Part shown: positions 9,069 to 16,533 of the stretch, piece after piece
How positions within the stretch are numbered: the first letter of the stretch is position 1
How the letters are laid out: each line of letters begins with the position of its first letter
Translations under genes and position numbers: made by a program
Assembly (NCBI GenBank): GCA_947487835.1
Contig: CANKXX010000005.1
Coordinates: 310,001 to 374,000, forward strand
Length of the DNA: 64,000 bases
Direction: 5' to 3'
Source: an uncultured Microbacteriaceae bacterium
GTDB taxonomy: Bacteria; Actinomycetota; Actinomycetes; Actinomycetales; Microbacteriaceae
The notes under the pieces: model-generated
The model's input: the letters and a program-made list of their open reading frames with translations, nothing else
The model's database searches: none
Told to the model about the DNA's origin: nothing

Positions 9069-9899
9069 ATGCTCACCGCGCAGAATCCGCTCGACGTGCC
9101 CGAGAACAGCCCCTTCGAGATCGCCGCGCAGGCCGCCGCGCAGATCGCGGAGGCGACAGGGGTCGAGCGGCACGACATCGCCCTCACCCTCGGCAGCGGC
9201 TGGGGCAAGGCCGCGGACCTGCTCGGCGAGACGGTCGCGACGGTGCCCGCCACCGACATCGTCGGCTTCTCCGCCCCCGCGCTGTCCGGCCACGTCGGCA
9301 CGCTGCGCAGCATCCGCCTGGCGAGCGGCGCGCACGCGCTGGTCATCGGCGCCCGCACGCACTACTACGAGGGCCACGGCGTCCGCCGGGTCGCGCACTC
9401 GGTGCGCACGGCGGCCGCGACCGGCGCCAAGGTGATGGTGCTCACCAACGGCGCGGGCGGCATCAAGGAGCACTGGACGCCGGGCACGCCGGTACTGATC
9501 AGCGACCACATCAACCTCACCGCGGACTCGCCGCTCGAGGGTGCGACCTTCATCGACCTCACCGACCTGTACTCCGCCCGGCTGCGCGGGATCGCCCACA
9601 GCGTCGACCCCGAGCTCGACGAGGGGGTCTACTGCCAGTTCCGCGGCCCGCACTACGAGACCCCGGCCGAGGTGCAGTACGCGAAGGCGATCGGCGGCCA
9701 CATCGTCGGCATGTCCACGGCCCTCGAGGCGATCGCGGCCCGCGAGGCGGGCATGGAGGTGCTCGGGATGTCGCTCGTGACGAACCTCGCCGCGGGCATC
9801 CAGAAGACGCCGCTCAGCCACCAGGAGGTGCTCGAGGCCGGCCGCGAGGCGGAGGGCCGCATCGGCGACCTGCTCGCCCGGATCGTGGGCGCGCTGTGA
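9069..9899 (+). CDS. purine nucleoside phosphorylase (trimeric, class II type)
   Basis: A 276-residue phosphorylase that converts purine (deoxy)nucleosides and phosphate into base and (deoxy)ribose-1-phosphate. Family blocks are visible: TLGSGWGKAADLLG near the N-terminus, the phosphate-site GARTHYYEGHGV, TNGAGGI, SDHINLT, YCQFRGPHYETPAEV and VGMSTALEAIAAREAGMEVLGMSLVTNLAAG. It overlaps the phosphosugar mutase gene by 4 bp (GTGA), so both form one operon. Together with the mutase and the distal deoA, cdd and add genes it serves nucleoside salvage. The next gene may route its sugar-1-phosphate product into central metabolism. Confidence 0.95.
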   Translation: MLTAQNPLDVPENSPFEIAAQAAAQIAEATGVERHDIALTLGSGWGKAADLLGETVATVPATDIVGFSAPALSGHVGTLRSIRLASGAHALVIGARTHYYEGHGVRRVAHSVRTAAATGAKVMVLTNGAGGIKEHWTPGTPVLISDHINLTADSPLEGATFIDLTDLYSARLRGIAHSVDPELDEGVYCQFRGPHYETPAEVQYAKAIGGHIVGMSTALEAIAAREAGMEVLGMSLVTNLAAGIQKTPLSHQEVLEAGREAEGRIGDLLARIVGAL

Positions 9900-11590
9900 G
9901 CCGCCCCGCGCTCGACGAGGCGCTGCTCGCCGCAGCGAACGCCTGGCTCGACCAGGACCCGGACGAGGAGACCCGCGCGGAGCTCGGCGCCCTGCTCGAC
10001 GCCGCGACCACCGGCTCGGGCGACGCCCGGGATGCGGCGGTCGCCGACCTGCGCGACCGCTTCGACGCGCGCCTGCAGTTCGGCACCGCCGGCCTGCGCG
10101 GATCGCTCGGCGCGGGCTCGAACCGCATGAACCGCGTGCTCGTGGCGCAGGCCGCAGCAGGCTTCGCCGACTACCTGCGCAGCCGGAGCCCGCGCCCCTC
10201 GATCGTGATCGGCTACGACGTGCGGAAGAACTCCGAGGTCTTCGCGCGGGACACCGCCGAGATCATGGCCGGGGCCGGCGTGCGCGCCGTCCTGCTGCCT
10301 CGGATGCTGCCGACGCCCGTGCTCGCGTTCGCCGTGCGCCACCTCGGCGTCGACGCGGGCGTCATGGTCACCGCGTCGCACAATCCCGCCAAGGACAACG
10401 GCTACAAGGTCTACCTCGGTGGCGCGGACGGCGGCTCGCAGATCGTCTCCCCCGCCGACCGGGACATCGCCGCCTTCATCGCGAAGGTCGCGGCCGAGCG
10501 CAGCGTCGCGACTCTTCCGCGCTCCACCGATTACACGATCGCGGACGAGAGCGTCGTCGACGAGTACGTCAGCCTGACCGCGTCCATCCTCGAGGCGCCG
10601 GTCTCCCCCATCCGCTTCGTCTACACGCCCATGCACGGGGTGGGCTGGGACGTCGCCCGCCGCGTGTTCGAGGCGACCGGCGTGAACCCGCCCATCCTCG
10701 TCGAGGAGCAACTCGAGCCGGACCCCACCTTCCCGACCGTCGAGTTCCCCAACCCCGAGGAGCCGGGCGCCCTCGACCTCGCGTTCGCGAAGGCGATCGA
10801 ATCGGGCGCGGAACTCATCCTCGCGAACGACCCCGACGCGGACCGCCTCGCCGTGGCCATCGTCGACGACCACGGCGCGTGGCGGCGCCTCAGCGGCAAC
10901 GAGATCGGCACCCTGCTCGGACTCGGGATCGCCGAGCGCTACCGCCGGGAGGGCAAGACCGGCGCCTTCGCGTCCTCGATCGTGTCGTCGCCCGCCCTCG
11001 CCGCCATCGCGCGCGAGTTCGGCTTCGGCTTCGCCGAGACGCTCACCGGCTTCAAGTGGATCTCCCGCGTGCCGGACCTCATCTACGGCTACGAGGAGGC
11101 GCTCGGCTACCTCGTCGACCCCTGGAAGGTCAGCGACAAGGACGGCATCTCCGCCGCCGTGGCCGCCCTCGAGGGCGCGCTCCTGCTCAAGTCCGAGGGC
11201 CGCACCATCGACTCGTACGACCGCGACTTCGCGGAGCGCTTCGGGCACTTCGCGTCGGACCAGGTGTCCGTGCGGGTCACCGACCTCGCCGACATCCCGC
11301 GCACCATGGAGCGGCTCCGGTCGAACCCGCCGCGCCGCATCGGCAGCATCGCGGTCGAACGGGTCGACGACCTGAGCGAGGGCTTCGGCGACCTCCCGCC
11401 GAGCGACGTGCTGCGCTTCTGGCTCGAGGGCGGCGCGCGCGTGATCGTGCGGCCGAGCGGCACGGAGCCCAAGGTGAAGGTCTACATCGACGCGCATAGC
11501 ACGACGGGCGACGCGGACGAGCGCCGCGAGGCCGCGCGCGGCGTGGTCGCTGAGCTGAGCCGGAGCGTGCACGCCCTCATCGCGGGCTGA
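9896..11590 (+). CDS. phospho-sugar mutase (PGM2/PMM type, possible phosphopentomutase)
   Basis: A 564-residue alpha-D-phosphohexomutase. The four signature loops are present: phosphoserine TASHNPAKDNGYK, metal loop NDPDADRLAV, sugar-specificity GYEEALGYLVDPW and phosphate-binding RPSGTEPKVKVY. The length fits the PGM1/PGM2-like branch, often annotated phosphomannomutase PmmB in mycobacteria. The GTG start overlaps the stop of the purine nucleoside phosphorylase. Coupling to a phosphorylase makes phosphopentomutase activity (ribose-1-P to ribose-5-P) plausible, as in human PGM2. That specificity is inference. A hairpin at 11638-11659 follows the gene. Confidence 0.9.
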   Translation: MSRPALDEALLAAANAWLDQDPDEETRAELGALLDAATTGSGDARDAAVADLRDRFDARLQFGTAGLRGSLGAGSNRMNRVLVAQAAAGFADYLRSRSPRPSIVIGYDVRKNSEVFARDTAEIMAGAGVRAVLLPRMLPTPVLAFAVRHLGVDAGVMVTASHNPAKDNGYKVYLGGADGGSQIVSPADRDIAAFIAKVAAERSVATLPRSTDYTIADESVVDEYVSLTASILEAPVSPIRFVYTPMHGVGWDVARRVFEATGVNPPILVEEQLEPDPTFPTVEFPNPEEPGALDLAFAKAIESGAELILANDPDADRLAVAIVDDHGAWRRLSGNEIGTLLGLGIAERYRREGKTGAFASSIVSSPALAAIAREFGFGFAETLTGFKWISRVPDLIYGYEEALGYLVDPWKVSDKDGISAAVAALEGALLLKSEGRTIDSYDRDFAERFGHFASDQVSVRVTDLADIPRTMERLRSNPPRRIGSIAVERVDDLSEGFGDLPPSDVLRFWLEGGARVIVRPSGTEPKVKVYIDAHSTTGDADERREAARGVVAELSRSVHALIAG

Positions 11591-11637
11591 TCCCGCTCGG
11601 TCCCGCATCCGATGTGCCCGACGTCGAGGCGTCGGCG

Positions 11638-11659
11638 TCCGGCGCGGGATGGCGCCGGA
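11638..11659. terminator. bidirectional terminator hairpin
   Basis: An 8-bp perfect stem (TCCGGCGC / GCGCCGGA, loop GGGATG) sits between two convergent genes and is followed by TT on the plus strand. Confidence 0.6.
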
Positions 11660-11673
11660 TTACCGTCGGAGGG

Positions 11674-11946
11674 TCAGCCGATGGCCTTCTGCAGCTTCTC
11701 GGCGATCTCGTCGAGGTCGAAGTAGTTCTCGATCACGACGACATCGGCGAAGGTCTTGCCGATCCGGCTCACGAGCTCCGGTGAGGAGAGGATGACCTGG
11801 GCGTCCTCCGCAGCCACCTGCACGTTGGCGGCGTCGGACGCCGTCACGTCGGCCTCGAGGCCGAGCCGGGCCAGCGCGCGCTCGGCGTTCACCTTGAGGA
11901 TGGCCGAGGTGCCCACCCCGACGCCGCAGATGGCCACGATCTTCAT
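11674..11946 (-). CDS. PTS EIIB component (ascorbate/galactitol type)
   Basis: A 90-residue EIIB of the UlaB/lactitol-like fold. The phosphorylated cysteine is Cys7 in the loop ICGVGVGTS, followed by an alternating alpha/beta pattern ending in a helical tail. It accepts phosphate from EIIA and passes it to a sugar in the membrane EIIC. Its ATG overlaps the EIIA stop (ATGA). No EIIC gene follows: the next gene downstream is convergent. Sugar specificity is therefore open, and the partner permease must be elsewhere or missing. Sits downstream of adenosine deaminase on the same strand. Confidence 0.85.
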   Translation of the reverse strand: MKIVAICGVGVGTSAILKVNAERALARLGLEADVTASDAANVQVAAEDAQVILSSPELVSRIGKTFADVVVIENYFDLDEIAEKLQKAIG

Positions 11947-12395
11947 GATTGCCTCTCGCCCTGCTTCATGATAGCGAGCACCTCGTCGGTGCTCGTCGCC
12001 GCCGCGAGGCGCGAGATGGCGCCCTCGTCGTTGAAGATGTTCGCGAGCCCGGCGACTCCGGCGATGTGGCCGTCCGAGTTCGTCGCGGAGAGGCCGAGCA
12101 CGACGCTCACCGGATCGTTGTGCGCGTGCCCGAAGGCCACGGGCGTCGCGAGGGTAACGACGGAGAGGCCGTCGGCGAGCGTCTCGGGGCCCGGCCGGGC
12201 GTGGGCGAGGGCGAGCCCGGGCGCGATGACGACGTAGGGTCCGAACTCCTCGATCACCCGGATCATCTCCTCGGCGAAGGCGGGCGTCGCCGCGCCGGAG
12301 CGGGCGAGGGCGTCGCCGGCGAGGCGCACGGCGCCCCTCCAGTCGTCGGCCTGCGCGCCGATGGTGATGGCGGTTTCGGGAAGGGGAGGAAGCAC
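11943..12395 (-). CDS. PTS EIIA component (mannitol/fructose/ascorbate type)
   Basis: A 150-residue EIIA (PTS_EIIA_2 fold). The phosphorylated His65 lies in GLALAHARP, and the region around FGHAHNDPVSVVLGLSA matches the conserved core. It takes phosphate from HPr and hands it to the EIIB encoded next. The GTG start at 12395 lies 45 bp after the adenosine deaminase stop, so the three genes may be cotranscribed. A nucleoside-linked role is suggested only by this position. No transmembrane EIIC is nearby. Confidence 0.85.
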   Translation of the reverse strand: MLPPLPETAITIGAQADDWRGAVRLAGDALARSGAATPAFAEEMIRVIEEFGPYVVIAPGLALAHARPGPETLADGLSVVTLATPVAFGHAHNDPVSVVLGLSATNSDGHIAGVAGLANIFNDEGAISRLAAATSTDEVLAIMKQGERQS

Positions 12396-12440
12396 GTCCT
12401 GAAGTCTCTCAACCCTCGCTTGGAAGAAGTCGAACGCGCC

Positions 12441-13562
12441 CTAGGCGCGGTCGAAGCCCTCGGTGATGATGTCCGCGAGCTCCTCGCGGTCCTCGAGCGG
12501 GAGGAAGGCCGCATCGGCCGCGTTCAGCTGGAACGTCTGCAGGTCGGAGAGGTCGTAGGCGAACGCGTCGCTGAGCAGGGCGAGCTCCTGGCTGAGCGAG
12601 GTGTCGCTCATCAGGCGGTTGTCCGTGTTGACGGTCACCCGGAAGCCGAGCTGGTACAGCACGTCGAACGGGTGGTCGACGAGCTCGTCGCCCCACGCCT
12701 CGACGGCACCGGTCTGCAGGTTCGAGCTCGGCGAGAGCTCGAGCGCGATCTGCTGGTCGCGCACCCACTGGGCGAGCGGGCCGAGCGACACGAACGTGTT
12801 CTCGTCGTCCTCACGCTCCAGGAAGACGTCCTGGGCGATGCGCACGCCGTGGCCGAGGCGCAGGGCGCGGGCGTCGACTAGGGCGCTGCGGATGCTGTCC
12901 AGGCCGTCCGCCTCGCCCGCGTGCACGGTGCGGGGGAAGAACTCGGCGGCGAGGTAGTCGAAGGCGTCCTGCAGCCGCGACGGCGGGAAGCCCGCCTCGG
13001 GCCCGGCGATGTCGAATCCGACGACGCCGGCGTCGCGGTGCCGCACCGCCAGCTCGGCGATCTCGCGGCCGCGGTCGAGGTGGCGCATGGCGCTGACCAG
13101 CTGGCCGATCCGGATGCGGCCGCCCCCGTGGCGCACGTCGTCGATGCCCGCCTCGATGCCGTCCTGCACGGCGTCGACGACCTGGTCGAGCGTGAGGCCG
13201 CGGGTGAGGTGCTGCTCAGGGGCCCAGCGGATCTCGCCGTAGACGACGCCGTCCCTGCCGAGGTCCTGCACGAACTCGCGCGCGACCCGGGAGAGGCCCT
13301 CCTCCGTCTGCATGACGGAGATGGTGACGTCGAAGGTCTTCAGATAGTCGACGAGCGAGCCGGAGTCCGCCTGGTCGGCGAACCAGTCGGCGAGCGCGTC
13401 GGGGTCCGCCGCCGGCAGCTCGATGCCCGCGTCGTCGGCGAGCTCGAGGATGGTCTGCGGCCGGAGCCCGCCGTCCAGGTGGTCGTGGAGCGAGACCTTC
13501 GGCAGGGCCGTGATGTTGGCGCTGCCGCCCGCGAGCAGGAAGTCTTCCGGAGCGGAGTTCAT
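12441..13562 (-). CDS. add: adenosine deaminase
   Basis: A 373-residue zinc hydrolase that deaminates adenosine and deoxyadenosine to inosine forms. The zinc ligands His26 and His28 are in SLHDHLDGG; further motifs are the substrate HAGEADG block, RLGHGVRI and the catalytic Asp in VTVNTDNRLMS (usually NTDDP). Length is close to the family norm. A TAGGTT box at 13569-13574 (minus strand) lies exactly 6 bases from the ATG, so the transcript is probably leaderless. It likely heads a short operon with PTS IIA and IIB, and feeds inosine to the phosphorylase at 9069. Confidence 0.95.
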   Translation of the reverse strand: MNSAPEDFLLAGGSANITALPKVSLHDHLDGGLRPQTILELADDAGIELPAADPDALADWFADQADSGSLVDYLKTFDVTISVMQTEEGLSRVAREFVQDLGRDGVVYGEIRWAPEQHLTRGLTLDQVVDAVQDGIEAGIDDVRHGGGRIRIGQLVSAMRHLDRGREIAELAVRHRDAGVVGFDIAGPEAGFPPSRLQDAFDYLAAEFFPRTVHAGEADGLDSIRSALVDARALRLGHGVRIAQDVFLEREDDENTFVSLGPLAQWVRDQQIALELSPSSNLQTGAVEAWGDELVDHPFDVLYQLGFRVTVNTDNRLMSDTSLSQELALLSDAFAYDLSDLQTFQLNAADAAFLPLEDREELADIITEGFDRA

Positions 13563-13568
13563 GCCTCC

Positions 13569-13574
13569 AACCTA
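13569..13574 (-). promoter_or_regulatory. -10 box TAGGTT, leaderless start of add
   Basis: TAGGTT read on the minus strand ends 6 bases before the add ATG. The spacing equals that at several other genes in the window. Confidence 0.55.
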
Positions 13575-13629
13575 CTAGGGTCGTCCCCGCCCGCTCTCCC
13601 TTCCGGCGGGCAGGAGAGGACGTGGAACC

Positions 13630-14595
13630 GTGCGACCGAAGATCATCCTCGACTGCGACCCCGGCCACGACGACGCCATCGCGCTGCTCCTCGCGCACGG
13701 AAATCCGGACGTCGACCTGCTCGCCGTGACCACCGTCGTCGGCAACTCGAGCCTGCCCAACGTCACCCGCAACGCGCTCGCCATCGCGACGGTCGCGGGC
13801 ATCACGGGCGTGCCTTTCGCCGCGGGTTGCGACCGCCCGCTGCTCGGGCACGGGGAGACGGCGCCCGGCATCCACGGCGAGTCCGGGCTCGACGGGCCCG
13901 AGCTGCCGCCCGCGTCGTTCGAGCTCGACCGCAGGCACGCGGTCGACCTCATCATCGACACCGTGCTCGCGGCGGACCCCGGCACGGTCACCCTCGTGCC
14001 CGTGGGCGGTCTCACCAACATCGCGATGGCCGCCCGCAAAGAGCCGCGCATCGTCGAGCGGGTCCGCGAGGTCGTGCTCATGGGCGGCGCGTACGGGCCG
14101 GGCAACCTGACGCCCACGGCGGAGTTCAACATCGCGATCGACCCGGAGGCGGCGCAGATCGTGTTCGCGCAGGACTGGCCGGTGACCATGGTGGGGCTCG
14201 ACGTCACCCACCGGGCGCTCGCCGATCGGGCGGTGCAGGAGCGCATCGCGGCGCTCGGCACGAAGCCAGCCCGGTTCGTGCTCGACATGCTCGAGTTCTA
14301 CGGCGGCGCCTACCGCGACACCCAGGACTTCCCGAGCCCGCCCGTGCACGACGCGTGCGCGGTGGCCTACGTCATCGACCGCGCCGTGCTCCAGGTGCAG
14401 CGCGCGCCCATCGACGTCGAGCTCACCGGCACCCTCACCCGCGGCATGACCGTCGTCGACCTGCGGCCGTTCATCCTGGGGGACGAGGACGCGCTGGCGA
14501 CCTGCACGACGTCCGTGGCGACGGGCATCGACGCCCCGCGCCTGTGGGACCTGCTCGTGGACGCCCTGAAGCGCATCGGCGACCCCCGCCCCTAG
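13630..14595 (+). CDS. inosine/uridine-preferring nucleoside hydrolase
   Basis: A 321-residue N-ribohydrolase that cleaves nucleosides to base and ribose. The hallmark DCDPGHDDA calcium-binding motif is at residues 8-16. Further family blocks are TTVVGNSSLPNVTRNALAI, the GGLTNIAMAARKEP strand, VLMGGAYGPGNLTPTAEFNI and the C-terminal HDACAVAYVID. A GTG start with an AGGAGAGGA ribosome-binding site is used. It diverges from add, with 67 bp between them, and converges on deoA across a repeat-rich spacer. Whether it prefers purine or pyrimidine ribosides cannot be told from the sequence. Confidence 0.93.
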   Translation: MRPKIILDCDPGHDDAIALLLAHGNPDVDLLAVTTVVGNSSLPNVTRNALAIATVAGITGVPFAAGCDRPLLGHGETAPGIHGESGLDGPELPPASFELDRRHAVDLIIDTVLAADPGTVTLVPVGGLTNIAMAARKEPRIVERVREVVLMGGAYGPGNLTPTAEFNIAIDPEAAQIVFAQDWPVTMVGLDVTHRALADRAVQERIAALGTKPARFVLDMLEFYGGAYRDTQDFPSPPVHDACAVAYVIDRAVLQVQRAPIDVELTGTLTRGMTVVDLRPFILGDEDALATCTTSVATGIDAPRLWDLLVDALKRIGDPRP

Positions 14596-14801
14596 CAGGT
14601 CACCGGTCGCCCCGCATCCCACGGTCCCCGAGCCTGTCGAGGGGAGGCACCCCGCCCCGATCGCAACACAGGCTCCGCCACAGGAACCGGCACCCCCGGT
14701 CCGCGTGGGACCGGGCGCCGGCCTGGGGAGGAGCCTGTGTTGCGTATTGAGGAACCGGTATTCGGCCGTGTAAGCCGAATCGGGAACCGGGAGGAGCGGA
14801 C
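14596..14801. repeat. convergent spacer with palindromes and long-loop inverted repeat
   Basis: No gene is seen in these 206 bp. They contain a degenerate GTCCCC...GGGGA palindrome (14624-14645), a perfect 15-bp inverted repeat CGCAACACAGGCTCC (14662-14676 against 14730-14744) enclosing GC-rich hairpins, and a 7-bp stem ATTCGGC/GCCGAAT (14760-14780). All probably end transcription between the nucleoside hydrolase and deoA. The architecture parallels the spacer at 7247-7538. Confidence 0.75.
14662..14744. repeat. 15-bp perfect inverted repeat, 53-base loop
   Basis: Arms at 14662-14676 and 14730-14744 (CGCAACACAGGCTCC and its complement). Total span 83 bp, against 78 bp for the unrelated pair at 7358-7435. 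Both begin with GCAA and follow a GTCCC-type palindrome. Confidence 0.8.
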
Positions 14802-16103
14802 CTACGCGATGCGGTCGGCGATGAGCGGGCCGCCGTCCTGCACGGCCTCGCCCTCGTCCCCGATCCGGTAGGCGCCGTCGAGCGCGTCGAGCGCGCGCGC
14901 GAACCGGGCGGGCTCGTCCGCGGAGAGGGTGAACAGCGGCTGGCCCTCGGTCACGCGGTCACCCGGCTTCGCGTGCAGGTCGATGCCCGCCGCGTGCTGC
15001 ACCGGATCCTGCTTGCGCGCCCGGCCGGCACCGAGGCGCCACGCGGCGATGCCGAAGGGCAGCGCCTGCTGCTCCACGAGCACGCCCGCGCGGTCCGCGA
15101 CGACGGTGTGGGTCTCGCGCGCGACGGGCAGTGCCGCGTCGGGATCCCCGCTCTGCGCCGCGATGATGGCGCGCCAGGAGTCCATGGCCCGGCCGTCGGC
15201 GAGCGCCGCCTCGACGTCCGCGTCGGGCTGCCCCGCCGCGGCGAGCATCTCCCGGGCGAGCGCGATGGTGAGCTCCACGACGTCGGCGGGGCCGCCTCCG
15301 GCGAGCACCTCCACGGACTCGCGCACCTCGTTCGCGTTGCCGATGGCGAGGCCGAGCGACACGTTCATGTTGGTGAGCAGCGCCGTCGTCGTGACGCCGG
15401 CGTCCGTGCCGAGGTCCACCATGGTGCGGGCGAGCTCGCGGGACTTCTCGATGTCCTGCATGAAGGCGCCGGAGCCGAACTTCACGTCGAGCACGAGCGC
15501 GCCCGTGCCCTCGGCGATCTTCTTGCTCATGATCGACGACGCGATGAGCGGGATCGCCTCGACGGTGCCCGTCGTGTCGCGCAGCGCGTACAGCCGCTTG
15601 TCGGCGGGCGCGAGGCCGGCCCCCGCGGCGCAGATGACGCCGGAGTGCACGCGCAGCTGCTCGAACATCTCCTCGTTCGTCAGCTCCGCTCGCCAGCCGG
15701 GGATGCTCTCCAGCTTGTCGAGGGTGCCGCCGGTGTGGCCGAGGCCGCGGCCGGACAGCTGCGGAACAGCGACCCCGAAGGCCGCGACGAGGGGCATCAG
15801 GGGGAGGGTGATCTTGTCGCCGACGCCGCCCGTGGAGTGCTTGTCCACCGTCGGCTTGCCGAGCTTCTCGAAGCTCATCGTCTCGCCGCTCGCGATCATC
15901 GCGAGGGTGAGGTCGCGGATCTCCCGGCGCTCCATCCCGTTCAGCAGGATCGCCATGGCCATCGCGGCCATCTGCTCGTCGCCGACGTAGCCGCGCGTGT
16001 ACGCGTCGATCAGCCAGCGGATCTGCTCCGTGGAGAGCTCGCCGTGGTCGCGCTTCGTGCGGATGAGGTCGACGGCGTCGAATGCCTCCACCGTGTCGGT
16101 CAC
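14802..16103 (-). CDS. deoA: thymidine phosphorylase (pyrimidine-nucleoside phosphorylase)
   Basis: A 433-residue phosphorylase that converts thymidine or (deoxy)uridine and phosphate into base and (deoxy)ribose-1-phosphate. The phosphate-binding signature KHSTGGVGDKITL is present, with the N-terminal DLIRTKRDHGELS helix, SGRGLGHTGGTLDKLE, the conserved LVLDVKFGSGAFM block and a C-terminal domain with HAKPGDRVTEG. The GTG start shares a base with the TAG of cdd (TAGTG), so translation is coupled. The longer frame upstream to 16334 has no family similarity. It is last in the cdd - permease - permease - ATPase series. Confidence 0.95.
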   Translation of the reverse strand: MTDTVEAFDAVDLIRTKRDHGELSTEQIRWLIDAYTRGYVGDEQMAAMAMAILLNGMERREIRDLTLAMIASGETMSFEKLGKPTVDKHSTGGVGDKITLPLMPLVAAFGVAVPQLSGRGLGHTGGTLDKLESIPGWRAELTNEEMFEQLRVHSGVICAAGAGLAPADKRLYALRDTTGTVEAIPLIASSIMSKKIAEGTGALVLDVKFGSGAFMQDIEKSRELARTMVDLGTDAGVTTTALLTNMNVSLGLAIGNANEVRESVEVLAGGGPADVVELTIALAREMLAAAGQPDADVEAALADGRAMDSWRAIIAAQSGDPDAALPVARETHTVVADRAGVLVEQQALPFGIAAWRLGAGRARKQDPVQHAAGIDLHAKPGDRVTEGQPLFTLSADEPARFARALDALDGAYRIGDEGEAVQDGGPLIADRIA

Positions 16104-16531
16104 TAGCGCTCCCCGTATGCCGAGAGCGTGCGCGGGCCGAACGCGTCCGGCAGCACCTCGTCGATGGTGCGGATGCCGGACACCGTCTCCAGGAGCATGC
16201 CGGGCACGGCGTGCTCGAAGAGCAGCTGGCGGCAGCGTCCGCACGGCATGAGCGTGTTGCCGTCGCCGTCGACGCAGGTGAACGCGACGAGCTGGCCGCC
16301 GCCCGTGAGATGCAGCGTCGAGACCAGGGCGCACTCGGCGCAGAGGGTGAGGCCGTAGGAGGCGTTCTCCACGTTGCAGCCGGCGATGATCCGGCCGTCC
16401 GTGACGATGGCCGCGACCCCGACGGGGAACTTCGAGTACGGGACGTACGCCTTCTCCATCGCCTCGAGGGCCGCGTCGCGGAGCGAACCCCAGTCGATGC
16501 CGCCCGAGGAGGGGGGCTGTTGCTCTGACAT
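16103..16531 (-). CDS. cdd: cytidine deaminase
   Basis: A 142-residue zinc-dependent deaminase that converts cytidine and deoxycytidine to uridine forms, feeding deoA. Visible motifs: substrate-binding YVPYSKFPVGVAA and GCNVENASYGLT, catalytic CAECA with its glutamate, and the zinc ligands in LMPCGRCRQ. The ATG at 16531 has an AAAGG ribosome-binding site at good distance and begins just after the permease stop. It sits between the nucleoside ABC permease and deoA in one run of overlapping genes. Confidence 0.95.
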   Translation of the reverse strand: MSEQQPPSSGGIDWGSLRDAALEAMEKAYVPYSKFPVGVAAIVTDGRIIAGCNVENASYGLTLCAECALVSTLHLTGGGQLVAFTCVDGDGNTLMPCGRCRQLLFEHAVPGMLLETVSGIRTIDEVLPDAFGPRTLSAYGER

Positions 16532-16533
16532 GG

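Noticed and set aside
14802-16334. Upstream-extended start of thymidine phosphorylase at 16334
   Set aside because: The extension lies entirely inside cdd and has no family similarity. The GTG at 16103 overlaps the cdd stop and begins with the family N-terminus.
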